Origin: Shinella curvata
GTDB lineage: Bacteria > Pseudomonadota > Alphaproteobacteria > Rhizobiales > Rhizobiaceae
Direction: 5' to 3'
Assembly (NCBI RefSeq): GCF_022899935.1
Contig: NZ_JALJCJ010000006.1
Coordinates: forward strand, 1 to 64,000
Length of the DNA stretch: 64,000 nucleotides
The stretch's first letter is position 1. Each line of letters opens with the position of its first letter. Below the pieces are notes generated by a model, which was not told where the DNA came from, made no database searches, and saw only the letters and a program-made list of their open reading frames with translations. The position numbers were made by a program, and so were the translations under genes. Below are positions 35,621-44,951 of the stretch, piece after piece.

Positions 35621-36631
35621 ATGGACCAGGGCGTGAACGACAAAGAGCAGATAGAAGCGGAAGCAGCGGAATGGGTGATCCGACTCGGCGCAGACACGTC
35701 GAGCGATCAGGATCACCACGCCTTCGAGCTCTGGCGATCCCAGAGTTTGCGCCACGCCCAGGCATTTCACTTCGCGCAGCAGACGTGGGGCGCGCTGGCC
35801 GCCCTGCGGGATGCGCCGGGTTCACTCGCCGCCGACATGAGACAGCCCACCGTCAGGCGCACAGCGCCACGCGGCAACCGACAGGGAAGACGGCTACGGC
35901 TTGCAGCAGGCGTGGCAATGACCTGTCTCGTGGCCGCGATCGGAATGACAAGCTTCTGGTACGGCAATCCCTTGACGCTGATGGCTGCCGATTATCGAAC
36001 GGCGCCGGGAGAGCAACAGACTGTGACGCTCCCCGATGGAAGTGTTGTCGAACTCGCCTCCGGCAGCGCCATTGCGCTGCATTTCAGCAAGGACGAACGG
36101 CGCGTCGAGTTGCTGGCCGGCGCCGCTTATTTTACCGCAGTTTCGATGGGAGGCCAGGAGCCTCGTCCCTTTGTCGTGGAGGGCGCCGGCGGCACGGCGA
36201 CAGCTCTCGGCACGCAATTTCTCGTGGACCGCTTGCCGGAGGCCGTCGAAGTCGTGGTGGCCGAACATGAAGTTCGTGTCGCACTGATTGATCGTGACGG
36301 CCCTGGTGGGGCCATCACCTTGTCTCCGGGCCAGTCCGTTCGCTATTCGTCGCAGAGTGGGCTTGGGGAGATCTCTGCCAAAAACGTCGATCAGGCGACA
36401 GCCTGGCGGCGCGGGAGACTAGTCTTTGACCAGGTCTCACTTGCTGACGTGGTTGCCGAACTCAACCGCTATCGTCGTGGACGTATTGTCATTGCCAATG
36501 CCGCTCTTGCAAGCCGGCAGGTAAGTGGTGTTTTCGAAACCAGAGATCTCAACCGCGCGCTCGATACCATCGCACGCGAACTGGGGCTGAGATCCACGTC
36601 GCTGCCAGCGCTGGTGACCGTGCTCTATTGA
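35621..36631 (+). CDS. FecR family anti-sigma regulator (cassette 3)
   Basis: A 336-residue FecR. The sigma-binding N-terminus has EAEAAEWVIRLGADTSSDQDHHAFELWR. A membrane segment near residues 92-112 follows RQGRRLRLAAG, again a twin-arginine. The periplasmic part has QTVTLPDGSVVELASGSAIALHF and a C-terminal AWRRGRLVFDQVSLADVVAELNRYRRG. It begins 81 bp after the sigma gene and precedes the receptor it should interact with. Confidence 0.9.
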   Translation: MDQGVNDKEQIEAEAAEWVIRLGADTSSDQDHHAFELWRSQSLRHAQAFHFAQQTWGALAALRDAPGSLAADMRQPTVRRTAPRGNRQGRRLRLAAGVAMTCLVAAIGMTSFWYGNPLTLMAADYRTAPGEQQTVTLPDGSVVELASGSAIALHFSKDERRVELLAGAAYFTAVSMGGQEPRPFVVEGAGGTATALGTQFLVDRLPEAVEVVVAEHEVRVALIDRDGPGGAITLSPGQSVRYSSQSGLGEISAKNVDQATAWRRGRLVFDQVSLADVVAELNRYRRGRIVIANAALASRQVSGVFETRDLNRALDTIARELGLRSTSLPALVTVLY

Positions 36632-36768
36632 CCGGCGCGAGCCTTTTCAGGCGCTCAGAAAAACATCAAAAAAAGCTTACCGGAAAACCTGACTGGATTC
36701 GTCTTATTTGCGAACACGCGGAAGAGGCCTTTCGCAAGCACCGCAGATAAGACGGAAAGGGATTTACA

Positions 36769-39264
36769 ATGGGGCCACATGCCAACAGAGCGCACAACGC
36801 GCGGCGGCAACTCGGATCGACGGCGAGCCTGATTGCCCTCTTGGTCGGCATGGTGCTCTCCGGGTCGCCGGCCAAAGCGCAGCAGGCGACGACCGGTAGG
36901 GTTGCCACACAGGAAGCAGTCGCATTCGACATTCCCGCTCAGGACCTCAACACCGCGATTCTCGCCTTCGCGGACCGCGCAGGGGTGCAGGTCTTCTATG
37001 AAGTATCGCGCGTCAACGGGCTGCGCAGCGTGGCCGTTCGGGGGAACTACTCTCGTGAGCAGGCGCTCGCGCAGTTGCTGGCGAACTCCGGTGTAACCTA
37101 TCGTTTCTCGGGCAACACGGTTTCGCTGCAAAGCCCGTCGAATGCCGGTGATTCAGCGCCTGTTGATGACGGCTCGACCGCTCTCAACACGATCACGGTG
37201 GACGGCGAAAACGCCTGGGGGCCGGTTCAGGGCGTGGTTGCGACACGGTCGGCCACCGGCACGAAGACCGATACGCCCATCGAGAAGATCCCGCAAACCA
37301 TCAATGTCGTAACGGCCGACGAGGTCACCGCGCGCGGCTCGGTAACGGTCTCCCAGGCTTTGCGCTATACGCCGGGCGTCAACGTCAATGGGTTTACCGA
37401 TGCCAACAAGATCGCCGACGAAGTCACGTCGCGAAGCTTTGCTCCGGCACCGCTCTATCTCGACGGCGCATACCTGCCCTATGCCGGCAGCCTGGGCGGG
37501 GCACTCCAGATCGAGCCCTACTGGCTGGAGCGGATTGAGGTTCTGAAGGGACCGAGTTCCGTTCTCTACGGCCAGAACCAGCCGGGCGGCCTCGTCAATC
37601 TTGTCACCAAGAAACCGCTTGAAGCGCCCTATCGGGAAGTAAAAATCGGGTATGGCAGCCACGATCAGAAAGAAGTCGCGGTCGATTTCAGCGGACCATT
37701 GAACGCCGACAAGTCGGTGCTCTATCGCTTGACGGGCCTTGCGAAAGGCGGCAACGAGCAGATCGATTTCACAGAAAGCAGCCGCGTCTTTCTCGCGCCA
37801 AGCGTCACGATCAAGGCTGATGAAGACACGTCGGTCACACTTTATGGTTCGTACCAGCGTGACAATGGCGTGCCAGACTATCAGCCCCTGCCCTATATCG
37901 GCACCGTGGTTCCCGGTCCGGACGGTAAATACATCGATCGCGATCTCTTCACCGGAGAACCGGGTTGGAACGACTTCAAACGGGAACAGTATGTTCTCGG
38001 CGCAGATCTCGACCACGCGTTCAGCGATCAGGCAAAGCTGCGGTCCCGCATACGTTATGTCGACGTCAAGGATGACTACAAAGGGTTTTATCTCCGCTAT
38101 TTCGTCGTCAACCCGGATGGAACGAGCGATTACTCCAGGGCCGTGCGCAACAAGCTGAATTGGGCCCAGCACAATTCGGTGTTGTCGCTCGATAACAACA
38201 TGGAGTTCGAATACGATACGGGACCGGTGCAGCACACAACGCTGGTTGGCATCGATTATCGTCGTTTCGGTCGCAAATACGATGGCTACAACGACTATGA
38301 GGCAGATCCGATCGACCTCTACAATCCCGTCTATGGCGGTGCGACGGAAGACCCGCCGCTCACCACCCGCTGGGACAATACGCTCGATCAGGTCGGCATC
38401 TATGCCCAGGACCAGATGGAATGGGACAGGTTCGTTTTGACCGTCGGCGGGCGATATGACTGGGCGTGGATCAACAACAAGACCTTGCCGGTCACCGATG
38501 GCGGAACAACGGTCGTCGACAAACAGAGCGACGGCGCCTTCACCGGCCGGATCGGCCTGACCTATCTCTTCGACAACGGCATCGCCCCCTATGCCAGCTA
38601 TTCGGAATCCTTCCTGCCGCAATTGGGCACGACCTTCGACGGCGAATCCTACAAGCCACTGACCGGGCAGCAATATGAGATCGGAGTGAAATACGCGCCT
38701 CAAGGCATGAACGCACTGTTCACGCTGTCGGCTTTCCAGATTACCCAGCAGAATGCCCTGACGGACGATCACGATCACCCCGGCTACTCGCTTCAGCAAG
38801 GCGAAACGCGCGCGCGGGGCATCGAATTCGAGGCCAAGGCGGAAATTCTCCCTCATTGGCAGGTCATTGGCGGCGTCACCTATACGGATGCGGAATACAC
38901 CGTAGATTCCTACTATCAGGGCAAGAAGACCACCTATCATGCCCCCTGGTCCGCCTCCCTGTGGAGCAACTACGAGATCCAGAACGGCGCCCTCGAAGGT
39001 TTGAATGTCGGCGCAGGTGTCCGCTACACCGGCCGGAAGTTTGTGGACGGCGCGAACACGATCAAGACGCGCGCCTTTACGGTTGTCGATGCCGCATTGA
39101 GCTACGATCTCGGCAAGATCCAGCCCCGCATGGAGGGGATAAAGGCCACCCTCAACGTCGAGAACCTGTTCGACAAGACCTATGTCTCGGATTGCGGCTA
39201 CGCGTTCGGCTGCTCCTACGGAAAAGCACGAACGATCAGCGCCGGCCTCTCCTTCCGGTTCTGA
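36769..39264 (+). CDS. TonB-dependent siderophore receptor with signalling domain (cassette 3)
   Basis: An 831-residue outer-membrane receptor. A signal peptide ends near PAKAQQ, then an STN domain (FDIPAQDLNTAILAFADRAG), a TonB box near TITVDG, the plug (IPQTINVVTADEV, GPSSVLYGQNQPGGLVNLV) and a barrel ending GLSFRF. It resembles receptor 1 more than receptor 2, for example in YLFDNGIAPYASYSESF and FQITQQN. The sequence GGAAAGGG precedes the ATG. A cysteine pair near the end (DCGYAFGCSYG) may form a disulfide in an extracellular loop. Confidence 0.93.
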   Translation: MGPHANRAHNARRQLGSTASLIALLVGMVLSGSPAKAQQATTGRVATQEAVAFDIPAQDLNTAILAFADRAGVQVFYEVSRVNGLRSVAVRGNYSREQALAQLLANSGVTYRFSGNTVSLQSPSNAGDSAPVDDGSTALNTITVDGENAWGPVQGVVATRSATGTKTDTPIEKIPQTINVVTADEVTARGSVTVSQALRYTPGVNVNGFTDANKIADEVTSRSFAPAPLYLDGAYLPYAGSLGGALQIEPYWLERIEVLKGPSSVLYGQNQPGGLVNLVTKKPLEAPYREVKIGYGSHDQKEVAVDFSGPLNADKSVLYRLTGLAKGGNEQIDFTESSRVFLAPSVTIKADEDTSVTLYGSYQRDNGVPDYQPLPYIGTVVPGPDGKYIDRDLFTGEPGWNDFKREQYVLGADLDHAFSDQAKLRSRIRYVDVKDDYKGFYLRYFVVNPDGTSDYSRAVRNKLNWAQHNSVLSLDNNMEFEYDTGPVQHTTLVGIDYRRFGRKYDGYNDYEADPIDLYNPVYGGATEDPPLTTRWDNTLDQVGIYAQDQMEWDRFVLTVGGRYDWAWINNKTLPVTDGGTTVVDKQSDGAFTGRIGLTYLFDNGIAPYASYSESFLPQLGTTFDGESYKPLTGQQYEIGVKYAPQGMNALFTLSAFQITQQNALTDDHDHPGYSLQQGETRARGIEFEAKAEILPHWQVIGGVTYTDAEYTVDSYYQGKKTTYHAPWSASLWSNYEIQNGALEGLNVGAGVRYTGRKFVDGANTIKTRAFTVVDAALSYDLGKIQPRMEGIKATLNVENLFDKTYVSDCGYAFGCSYGKARTISAGLSFRF

Positions 39265-39275
39265 TACGATCTCGC

Positions 39276-39297
39276 GTGCTGCCCTTCGGGGCAGCAC
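39276..39297. terminator. UUCG-type terminator after siderophore receptor 3
   Basis: GTGCTGCCC and GGGCAGCAC form a perfect 9-bp stem with a TTCG tetraloop, 12 bp after the receptor stop. A strong T tract is missing, but the very stable hairpin supports termination. Confidence 0.7.
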
Positions 39298-39311
39298 TGG
39301 TCACACGGGGT

Positions 39312-39335
39312 CGGCACCTACACTTCGAGGTGCCG
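39312..39335. terminator. Second hairpin between convergent genes
   Basis: CGGCACCT and AGGTGCCG form an 8-bp stem with an 8-nt loop, lying 12 bp beyond the end of the leftward DUF1176 gene. It probably terminates that gene. Confidence 0.5.
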
Positions 39336-39347
39336 TCATCCCGCGCC

Positions 39348-40418
39348 CTACTTCACCAAGCTGCGATAGAGTGGGATCCAGTCAGTCGAAGCGATGCCAC
39401 GGCATTCGCCCATCATGCTGAAGCCGGTTCGCGTGAAAGCCTCACCCGTCCAGGCAAAGCTGCCGATAATGCCGCAATCGCCAATGCCGCGCCCTCTTGA
39501 GAAGAAGTCCATCCGGCCGGTCTTCGGGTCGAAATTTACATTGACCAGCGTGTTGTCCGTATCGCTTTCGCCGTGCGGAAGACGGACCGGCTTTGCCGTC
39601 GACACATCCTTGCCCTTGATGAGCCAGAAGGCCGTCGTGAGATTGTAGGCGCCGCGCGAGCAGGCAAGACCGATCAGGTGGCGCCCGCCGTCCAGCGGCC
39701 AGGCTTCGTCCGAATCGATAAGAACCTCGTCGTCCTCGCAAAGGTCCTCACCTTGCCGCGTCAGCTCCTCACGCATCGCAGTGGTGAGCGCCTTGTTGTC
39801 CGCGTTCGAAAGCGTGCCGGCAGCGGCCTTGGCTGTCGTCACCGGCAACGGCAAGGCCGCGGGAACGTTCGTGCTCTTGCCCTTGCGGATGAGGGCTGAG
39901 GTGGTATCGAGCCGGCCCTGCTGCTCATCAATCCACAGCATCGCGGCGACGGAGCCCGAGAGGGAGACGGTTGCCGTCATGCCGGGAGCATCGACCGTCA
40001 GCTGCGTCGCCTTGCGGGCAGCATCGAGGAAGGCTGCGACCTCGGCGGGCTGGAAGGCCAGGGAAAGCGTGCCGTTCTCGTCCGCCACGGCCTGCGCGCT
40101 GACGGGGAAAACGACACCATCGAGCTTGAGATCGAGGGGAACGGACGGCGTCTTCCAATCACCGAGCACGCGCAGGACAAGCGCCGCCGGCGCATCCGCA
40201 CCCGCGCTTCGTTCGAAATGCAGGTAAGCGATCGAGCTGTCGTCTTCTTTCGGCAAGGAAAGCGCCGTGCAGTGCATGATGTTGTCGCAACCGGCCCGCC
40301 AATCGCGAAACTCCCTCACCTCCTCGGCCATCGCCTCCATCGACAACAACGTGAAACCGACGGCCAGCACCTGCGGCTTGAATATGCCTCTGATATTTTT
40401 TCCAGTTCTGCGCCGCAT
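39348..40418 (-). CDS. DUF1176 domain-containing secreted protein
   Basis: A 356-residue protein with a signal peptide (VLAVGFTLLSMEAMAEE). The mature start EVREFRDWRAGCDNIMHCTALSLP is the typical DUF1176 opening. Four or more Cys occur in pairs (GCDNIMHC, LCEDDE, ACSRG, DCGIIGS, GECRGIAS), suggesting disulfides in the periplasm. Its function is unknown to me. ATG 40418 has GAGGAAAC upstream and is preferred to a longer frame. It stands alone between the siderophore cassettes and the polyol region. Confidence 0.82.
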   Translation of the reverse strand: MRRRTGKNIRGIFKPQVLAVGFTLLSMEAMAEEVREFRDWRAGCDNIMHCTALSLPKEDDSSIAYLHFERSAGADAPAALVLRVLGDWKTPSVPLDLKLDGVVFPVSAQAVADENGTLSLAFQPAEVAAFLDAARKATQLTVDAPGMTATVSLSGSVAAMLWIDEQQGRLDTTSALIRKGKSTNVPAALPLPVTTAKAAAGTLSNADNKALTTAMREELTRQGEDLCEDDEVLIDSDEAWPLDGGRHLIGLACSRGAYNLTTAFWLIKGKDVSTAKPVRLPHGESDTDNTLVNVNFDPKTGRMDFFSRGRGIGDCGIIGSFAWTGEAFTRTGFSMMGECRGIASTDWIPLYRSLVK

Positions 40419-40650
40419 CGTTACCGTTTCCTCTGCTTCGGGCACCGCCATGAGCACCACGCGCAGCCACGCCCATATATTCGGCAGGAGGAAGACCTCC
40501 CCCTTCGATTCTGCCCTTCTGGCGACGGAAGTTGGGCTTGTCTCTTCGTCATAGGCATCAGCGCGCTCAGCCTGTCGGCGCGCCGAGCGATGCGGTTTCC
40601 GGCGAAGCAATACGCTAGAAAACGGCACCCATAGAGGGCCGCTCCCATTC

Positions 40651-42069
40651 TCAATCGCCGTTGAGCGACACGGTGGCAATACGGCTGCCGCGGAAAATCT
40701 CGTGGAAGGTGGCCGAAGGGATCGGTTCGTCGACATCCTTGTAGAGGCAGCGCGCCTCAACCACGATGTCGTAGCCGATGGTCGCCGTCTTTTCGCCGAG
40801 GGTCAACGACGGCAGGAAGCCATTCCAAACCTCGCCGTCACAGTGGAAGGGCAGCGCCTGCGGCCGTTCCTTCTGGGGCACCGCGATCTCCTCGGCCAGA
40901 TCAGCCGTCCATTGCGGCGCGTCCGTTTCGCACGCATCGGTGCAACGCGCGATGGCCGCTTGGCCATTGGCGGTCAGCATCGCGATATGCGGGCGACCTT
41001 CCTTGTCGAGGACGAGGTCCGTTCCCTCACCAACGCCCTTACCGGGATTGACGGCGTTGGCCGACCAGCCATCCTCCGTATCACATTTCTCGTTGCACCA
41101 GGCATAGAGAAGCTGGTGTGCGAGCCCCTCGACCTCGGTGCCGTCGCCGGCAAAGAGGGCAAGGCGCGGCTTGCCCTCAGGCGTGAAGGCCAGGTCCCAG
41201 GTCGGGCTGGGGATAGATCCGCCACCCGGTTGCACGATGAAGGTCCGCCGCCAGTTGGCCTTGTCGGTGCAATCGGCTTCGCAGCCATAATAATAGAGGC
41301 CCTGCTTCAGCTGGGTGCCGTCTTCGGCGAAGGGATAGAGACCCGCAACCACGCCCATCGCGCCGTTCTCGGCCACCGCGAGCGCCGGCTTGCTGAAGGA
41401 TTCGGTGCTGTAGCCGACATGCAGGGCAAGGTCCGTCTCGGTCCAATTCTGGCGCTCGGTGCAGCCGTCGTCGCAGGCCATGACGAATGCGCCGTAGTGG
41501 TCCGGTTCGATGATGTAGTTGCCATCGGTGTAGATGAAGCGCGGATTGCCCTTGCCGTCGAGCACGAAGGTGCGGTCCGGCACGCGCGGCGTCAGCGCGT
41601 CGCTGATGAGATTATCGCCGCTTTCGGCGATGCGCGTGAACGTCCAGTTGTCCGCCTCCGCGCAGTCCGTATCGCATTCGCCGTAGGAATAGGTCCGGTT
41701 ATAGTTCGTCTCCTCGGTCGGAGGCCGGGCGACGATATAGAGGCGTGGCTTGCCGTCCGGTGTCACGGCAAGTTGCAGCTTGATGGCGCTTGGAAAGGCG
41801 ATGGTCGCGACCGACCATTCTTTCAGACTCGTGCCGCAACCGGCACCCTCGCAGACGCCGTAGTAGATCTCGTTCTTCGTCTCGCCGTCATAACCGGTGA
41901 AGGCCATGTGCGAGCGGCCATCCGCGCCACGTGCCAGAGCGACGCTGGACGATTCCTGCAGCGGCGCGGGAAAGAAGCCGCCAGTCTCAGGGGCTGAGGA
42001 GCTGTCACAGGAAACAAGAAGGAGCGAAACGAGAGAGACGGCCGAAAACGCCGCGAACATCCTGAACAT
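40651..42069 (-). CDS. Lipoprotein with six Cys-pair/Trp repeats, probable beta-propeller
   Basis: A 472-residue protein with a lipobox (LLLVSC, Cys21), so it is probably membrane-anchored by lipid. The body has six similar units, each with two Cys three or four residues apart followed by a Trp five to seven residues later: CEGAGCGTSLKEW, CDTDCAEADNW, CDDGCTERQNW, CEADCTDKANW, CNEKCDTEDGW and CTDACETDAPQW. Each is followed by a PxxxLAxxxxGxPR-like strand. This suggests a six-bladed propeller with a disulfide in each blade. I do not recognise the family. The ATG at 42069 precedes another at 42060. Confidence 0.7.
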   Translation of the reverse strand: MFRMFAAFSAVSLVSLLLVSCDSSSAPETGGFFPAPLQESSSVALARGADGRSHMAFTGYDGETKNEIYYGVCEGAGCGTSLKEWSVATIAFPSAIKLQLAVTPDGKPRLYIVARPPTEETNYNRTYSYGECDTDCAEADNWTFTRIAESGDNLISDALTPRVPDRTFVLDGKGNPRFIYTDGNYIIEPDHYGAFVMACDDGCTERQNWTETDLALHVGYSTESFSKPALAVAENGAMGVVAGLYPFAEDGTQLKQGLYYYGCEADCTDKANWRRTFIVQPGGGSIPSPTWDLAFTPEGKPRLALFAGDGTEVEGLAHQLLYAWCNEKCDTEDGWSANAVNPGKGVGEGTDLVLDKEGRPHIAMLTANGQAAIARCTDACETDAPQWTADLAEEIAVPQKERPQALPFHCDGEVWNGFLPSLTLGEKTATIGYDIVVEARCLYKDVDEPIPSATFHEIFRGSRIATVSLNGD

Positions 42070-42218
42070 TATACGGAAATGCCTGTCGAATATGGTTGCG
42101 AATGCCGGATATAACGGCCCTCCGCCTCCTCGTATTCTCGCCTCATGCACAAATAAGCCGCCACTAAGACAAGATCAGTGTCCGGACAGAATGAAGAGCA
42201 CGGAGAGAATACATCCCA

Positions 42219-43142
42219 CTATACAGGCAGATGGTCTGCCGCGATCTGAGGTAACGGAACGGTTCTACGGTTGGTGGACAATTTCCGATACCTTGTCGGT
42301 GTTAAATTGTGGTGGCGGAGAAAGACCCGGTTGAAATTTGACAGATTGCGATAGCCCACCTCAAAGCAGATGTCCGTTATCGGCATAGAGGTATCGGTCA
42401 AGAGCTGACCCGCCTTCCAGATACGAAGCTTGTTGACGTGATCGGTGAAGCTGTGGCCACTGTTTTTCTTGAAGAACCGCGAGAAAGCGCTGTCGCTCAT
42501 GCCGACCATGCGCGCCATGACCGGCAACCGGATGTCCTCCGACAGATTGGCAAAGAGATAAGCGAAGACCTGTTGCAGCGCTTCGAGCGATCCATAACTC
42601 AGGTCCGGAACATAAGCTTCTGACGACAGCGTATCGAACTCGTCAGTGTCCCGCAGCAGGGAGAGCAATGACAGGAAGGTCGAAAGCCGCACCGAGCCGG
42701 TCTGGAATTCCATGTCGAGTATCAGTCCCTCCGCCCGTTCCCGCGCCCGGCCCTTGAAGGAGAGCCCTCGCTGCGCGCGGGTGAGAAAGTCATGCAGCCC
42801 CGCCAGCTCCGGAAGGAAGGCCGAAGCCTGCTCCAGCTTGGCCGGCAGAAACTGAATGACGATGTCGCGTCCTGGAATTCGCTCATCCGGTCCAAGCGGC
42901 GTCACCCAGTCGTGCGGCAGGTTGCTGCCGATGACGGAAATATGGCCTGGCGTAAACGCGCCGACGTGATCGCCTGCAAGCAGGACCCCGCTGGCGTTGG
43001 CAATGTAGTGGATCTCCACCTCCGGGTGGAAATTCCAGACGTTGCGCTCCCACGGATAGTCGTCGCGGCGCCACAGGAATGACTCGTCCGCGCCGGTCAA
43101 GACATATTCAAATCTGGCGACCGTTGGCGAAATAACGGACAT
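42219..43142 (-). CDS. AraC family transcriptional regulator (cupin plus HTH)
   Basis: A 307-residue regulator. The N-terminal half is cupin-like (NFHPEVEIHYIANASGVLLAGDHVG), and the C-terminal 100 residues carry the two HTH motifs (LPVMARMVGMSDSAFSRFFKKNSG and ITDICFEVGYRNLSNFNRVFLRHHNLTPTRYR). It is divergent from the pentitol transport operon and probably activates it in response to a polyol. The ATG at 43142 is preferred because GGGAGG lies nine bases upstream. Confidence 0.9.
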   Translation of the reverse strand: MSVISPTVARFEYVLTGADESFLWRRDDYPWERNVWNFHPEVEIHYIANASGVLLAGDHVGAFTPGHISVIGSNLPHDWVTPLGPDERIPGRDIVIQFLPAKLEQASAFLPELAGLHDFLTRAQRGLSFKGRARERAEGLILDMEFQTGSVRLSTFLSLLSLLRDTDEFDTLSSEAYVPDLSYGSLEALQQVFAYLFANLSEDIRLPVMARMVGMSDSAFSRFFKKNSGHSFTDHVNKLRIWKAGQLLTDTSMPITDICFEVGYRNLSNFNRVFLRHHNLTPTRYRKLSTNRRTVPLPQIAADHLPV

Positions 43143-43174
43143 TGCAGCCATCCTCCCGTGGTTCCGAACATGCT

Positions 43175-43209
43175 CGTTGCACCGACAATCAATATTACAT
43201 TGTGCAACG
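43175..43209. promoter_or_regulatory. Inverted repeat, candidate AraC-regulator operator
   Basis: CGTTGCAC (43175-43182) and GTGCAACG (43202-43209) are perfect inverted arms with a 19-bp spacer. They lie 33 bp upstream of the AraC gene and 177 bp upstream of the binding-protein gene, in the shared promoter region. Confidence 0.5.
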
Positions 43210-43385
43210 CACACAAGATTTCATGGATATTTTGGGCATTTCGCGCATGAGAGTATCAGTATCGCGCAACGGCCGCTCTTGTGTCCACCAGTTCTTTCTA
43301 CAACGATTAAGGTCCGTTGAGCGTGTCGGAGGAGAGTTTAGAGCGCGCAACCGGACCGATTTTGCGATCCAAATGGAGGAGAACA

Positions 43386-44816
43386 ATGAACAGTTTCGTC
43401 AAAGCCGTAGGCGTCGGCTTCATCTCGCTTGGCCTCTGGAGCTCCACCGCTCTTGCTGAAGATTCCTGGTGGAAAACTGCCGCCCAGCCTTATCAGGGCG
43501 CGACCATACGGGGCATTTCGGAATCGACCCCGGCGTCGAAATATGTCGAACAGGTCCTCGGTCCGAAGTTCACCGAGGAGACCGGCATCAAGGTCGAATT
43601 CGAGGCTACATCCTGGGACCAGATGTACGACAAGGCGATCAAGGACATGGAGGCCAATACCGGCATCTATGACTTCGTCTACATCGAGCAGGACATCGTC
43701 TATACCTATTTGGCCCGCAACTTCCTGGTCGACATCACCAAGTCGCTTGCCGACAATGCAAAGATCGCTTCGCCGGATTTCAAGCCGGAGAACTTCACCA
43801 CCTTCCTGAACTATTTCAAGGATCCGAAATCGGGCAACGTAATGGGCGTTCCGATGGAAGCGTTCATCAAGCCCTACCTCTACCGCAAGGATCTTTTCGA
43901 TGATCCAGCGATCCAGAAAGCCTACAAGGATGCGACCGGTGCGGATCTGAAGCCCGCGACGACGCATGACGAGTATGCCCAGATCGCCAAGTTCTTCACC
44001 GAATACGGTGCAGACAAGGAACTCTGGGGAACCACAGTCCAGGCTTCGTCGAGCCACCCTGCTGCCTTCTACGAGTTCTTCGAATCCATCGCACCAACCT
44101 TCGGAGTCTACAACTGGGGCATCGACGGCACGACCTTTGCAGCGACGGAAGCCAATGGCGGCCAGATGAACTCCGCCGCCGCGAAGAAGGCGCTCAACTA
44201 CTGGGTCGGGCTCTTGAAATACGCCCCGCCGGAATCGACGTCATCCACCTGGGACGAGGTTGCTGGCACGTTTGCCGCAGGCCGCGCGGCCCAGGGGCTT
44301 GTCTATGGTGAAAACGCAGCCTGGATCGCGACGGACGAAAGCAAGTCCACCGTGGTCGGCAAGGTGGGAGTGGCACTGCCTCCGGTCGAGGCGGGCGTCA
44401 TGGAAACAGCCGAATCCGGCAAGGGATATATCGGCTATTATGATGGTGGCGCGTTCGGCATCCCGCATTCGTCCAAGAACAAGGACGCGTCGCTGCTGTT
44501 CCTGCAGTACATCGGCCAGGCTTCGGTGCAGACCGATTGGGCACTGGCCGGCTCCCGCATCGTCATGAACTCGACCTACGAGGATCCCAGGATCGTCGAT
44601 CAGGACAAGAAGATGAACGGCTACTACACGCTGATGCGTGAGGATGGAAAGCTGTTCGCCGGTGCTCCGCCGTTCCCGTTCCACGCGCAGGTCCTGCAGG
44701 TGGTTGCGCCGTTCATCTACAAGGCGATCGTCGGCGAGATCAAGCCGGACGATGCGCTGGATCAGGCCGCCACCGCTGCCGAAGCTGAACTCGTGAAGCT
44801 CGGCTACCGCAAGTAA
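43386..44816 (+). CDS. ABC transporter substrate-binding protein, CUT1 family (polyol/sugar)
   Basis: A 476-residue periplasmic binding protein with a signal peptide ending SSTALA. The mature part fits family 1 extracellular solute-binding proteins: [57 protein letters not shown] and [35 protein letters not shown] precedes the ATG. It heads the operon whose later genes are pentitol-type dehydrogenases, so it probably binds a pentitol such as ribitol, arabitol or xylitol. Confidence 0.9.
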   Translation: MNSFVKAVGVGFISLGLWSSTALAEDSWWKTAAQPYQGATIRGISESTPASKYVEQVLGPKFTEETGIKVEFEATSWDQMYDKAIKDMEANTGIYDFVYIEQDIVYTYLARNFLVDITKSLADNAKIASPDFKPENFTTFLNYFKDPKSGNVMGVPMEAFIKPYLYRKDLFDDPAIQKAYKDATGADLKPATTHDEYAQIAKFFTEYGADKELWGTTVQASSSHPAAFYEFFESIAPTFGVYNWGIDGTTFAATEANGGQMNSAAAKKALNYWVGLLKYAPPESTSSTWDEVAGTFAAGRAAQGLVYGENAAWIATDESKSTVVGKVGVALPPVEAGVMETAESGKGYIGYYDGGAFGIPHSSKNKDASLLFLQYIGQASVQTDWALAGSRIVMNSTYEDPRIVDQDKKMNGYYTLMREDGKLFAGAPPFPFHAQVLQVVAPFIYKAIVGEIKPDDALDQAATAAEAELVKLGYRK

Positions 44817-44839
44817 AGACCGCAACCTCCCGGCGGTTG

Positions 44840-44865
44840 GCGGTCGCCTTCAGCAAGGCGGCCGC
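44840..44865 (+). terminator. Attenuating hairpin after the binding-protein gene
   Basis: GCGGTCGCCTT and AAGGCGGCCGC pair over 11 bp with one T-G wobble and a CAGC loop, followed by CCCTTT. Placed 24 bp after the binding-protein stop, it would reduce read-through into the permease genes and keep binding protein in excess. Confidence 0.6.
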
Positions 44866-44951
44866 CCCTTTCCTGACGACGCATCGCGAGCCAGCTCGCG
44901 AGAGCGATAGTCGGGCGAACAAGGCTCAAGGACGATCTGACGGAGCACAAG

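Noticed and set aside
36677-36710. GGAAAA followed by CGTCTT upstream of receptor 3, and a similar GGAAAA near 28790 for receptor 1, as ECF sigma promoters
   Set aside because: Spacing between the boxes differs between the two and does not match the usual ECF spacing, so I could not support a call.
37153-39297. A 714-codon leftward open frame opposite siderophore receptor 3
   Set aside because: It mirrors the receptor gene, has no ribosome site or recognisable domain, and long antisense frames are expected opposite GC-rich coding DNA.
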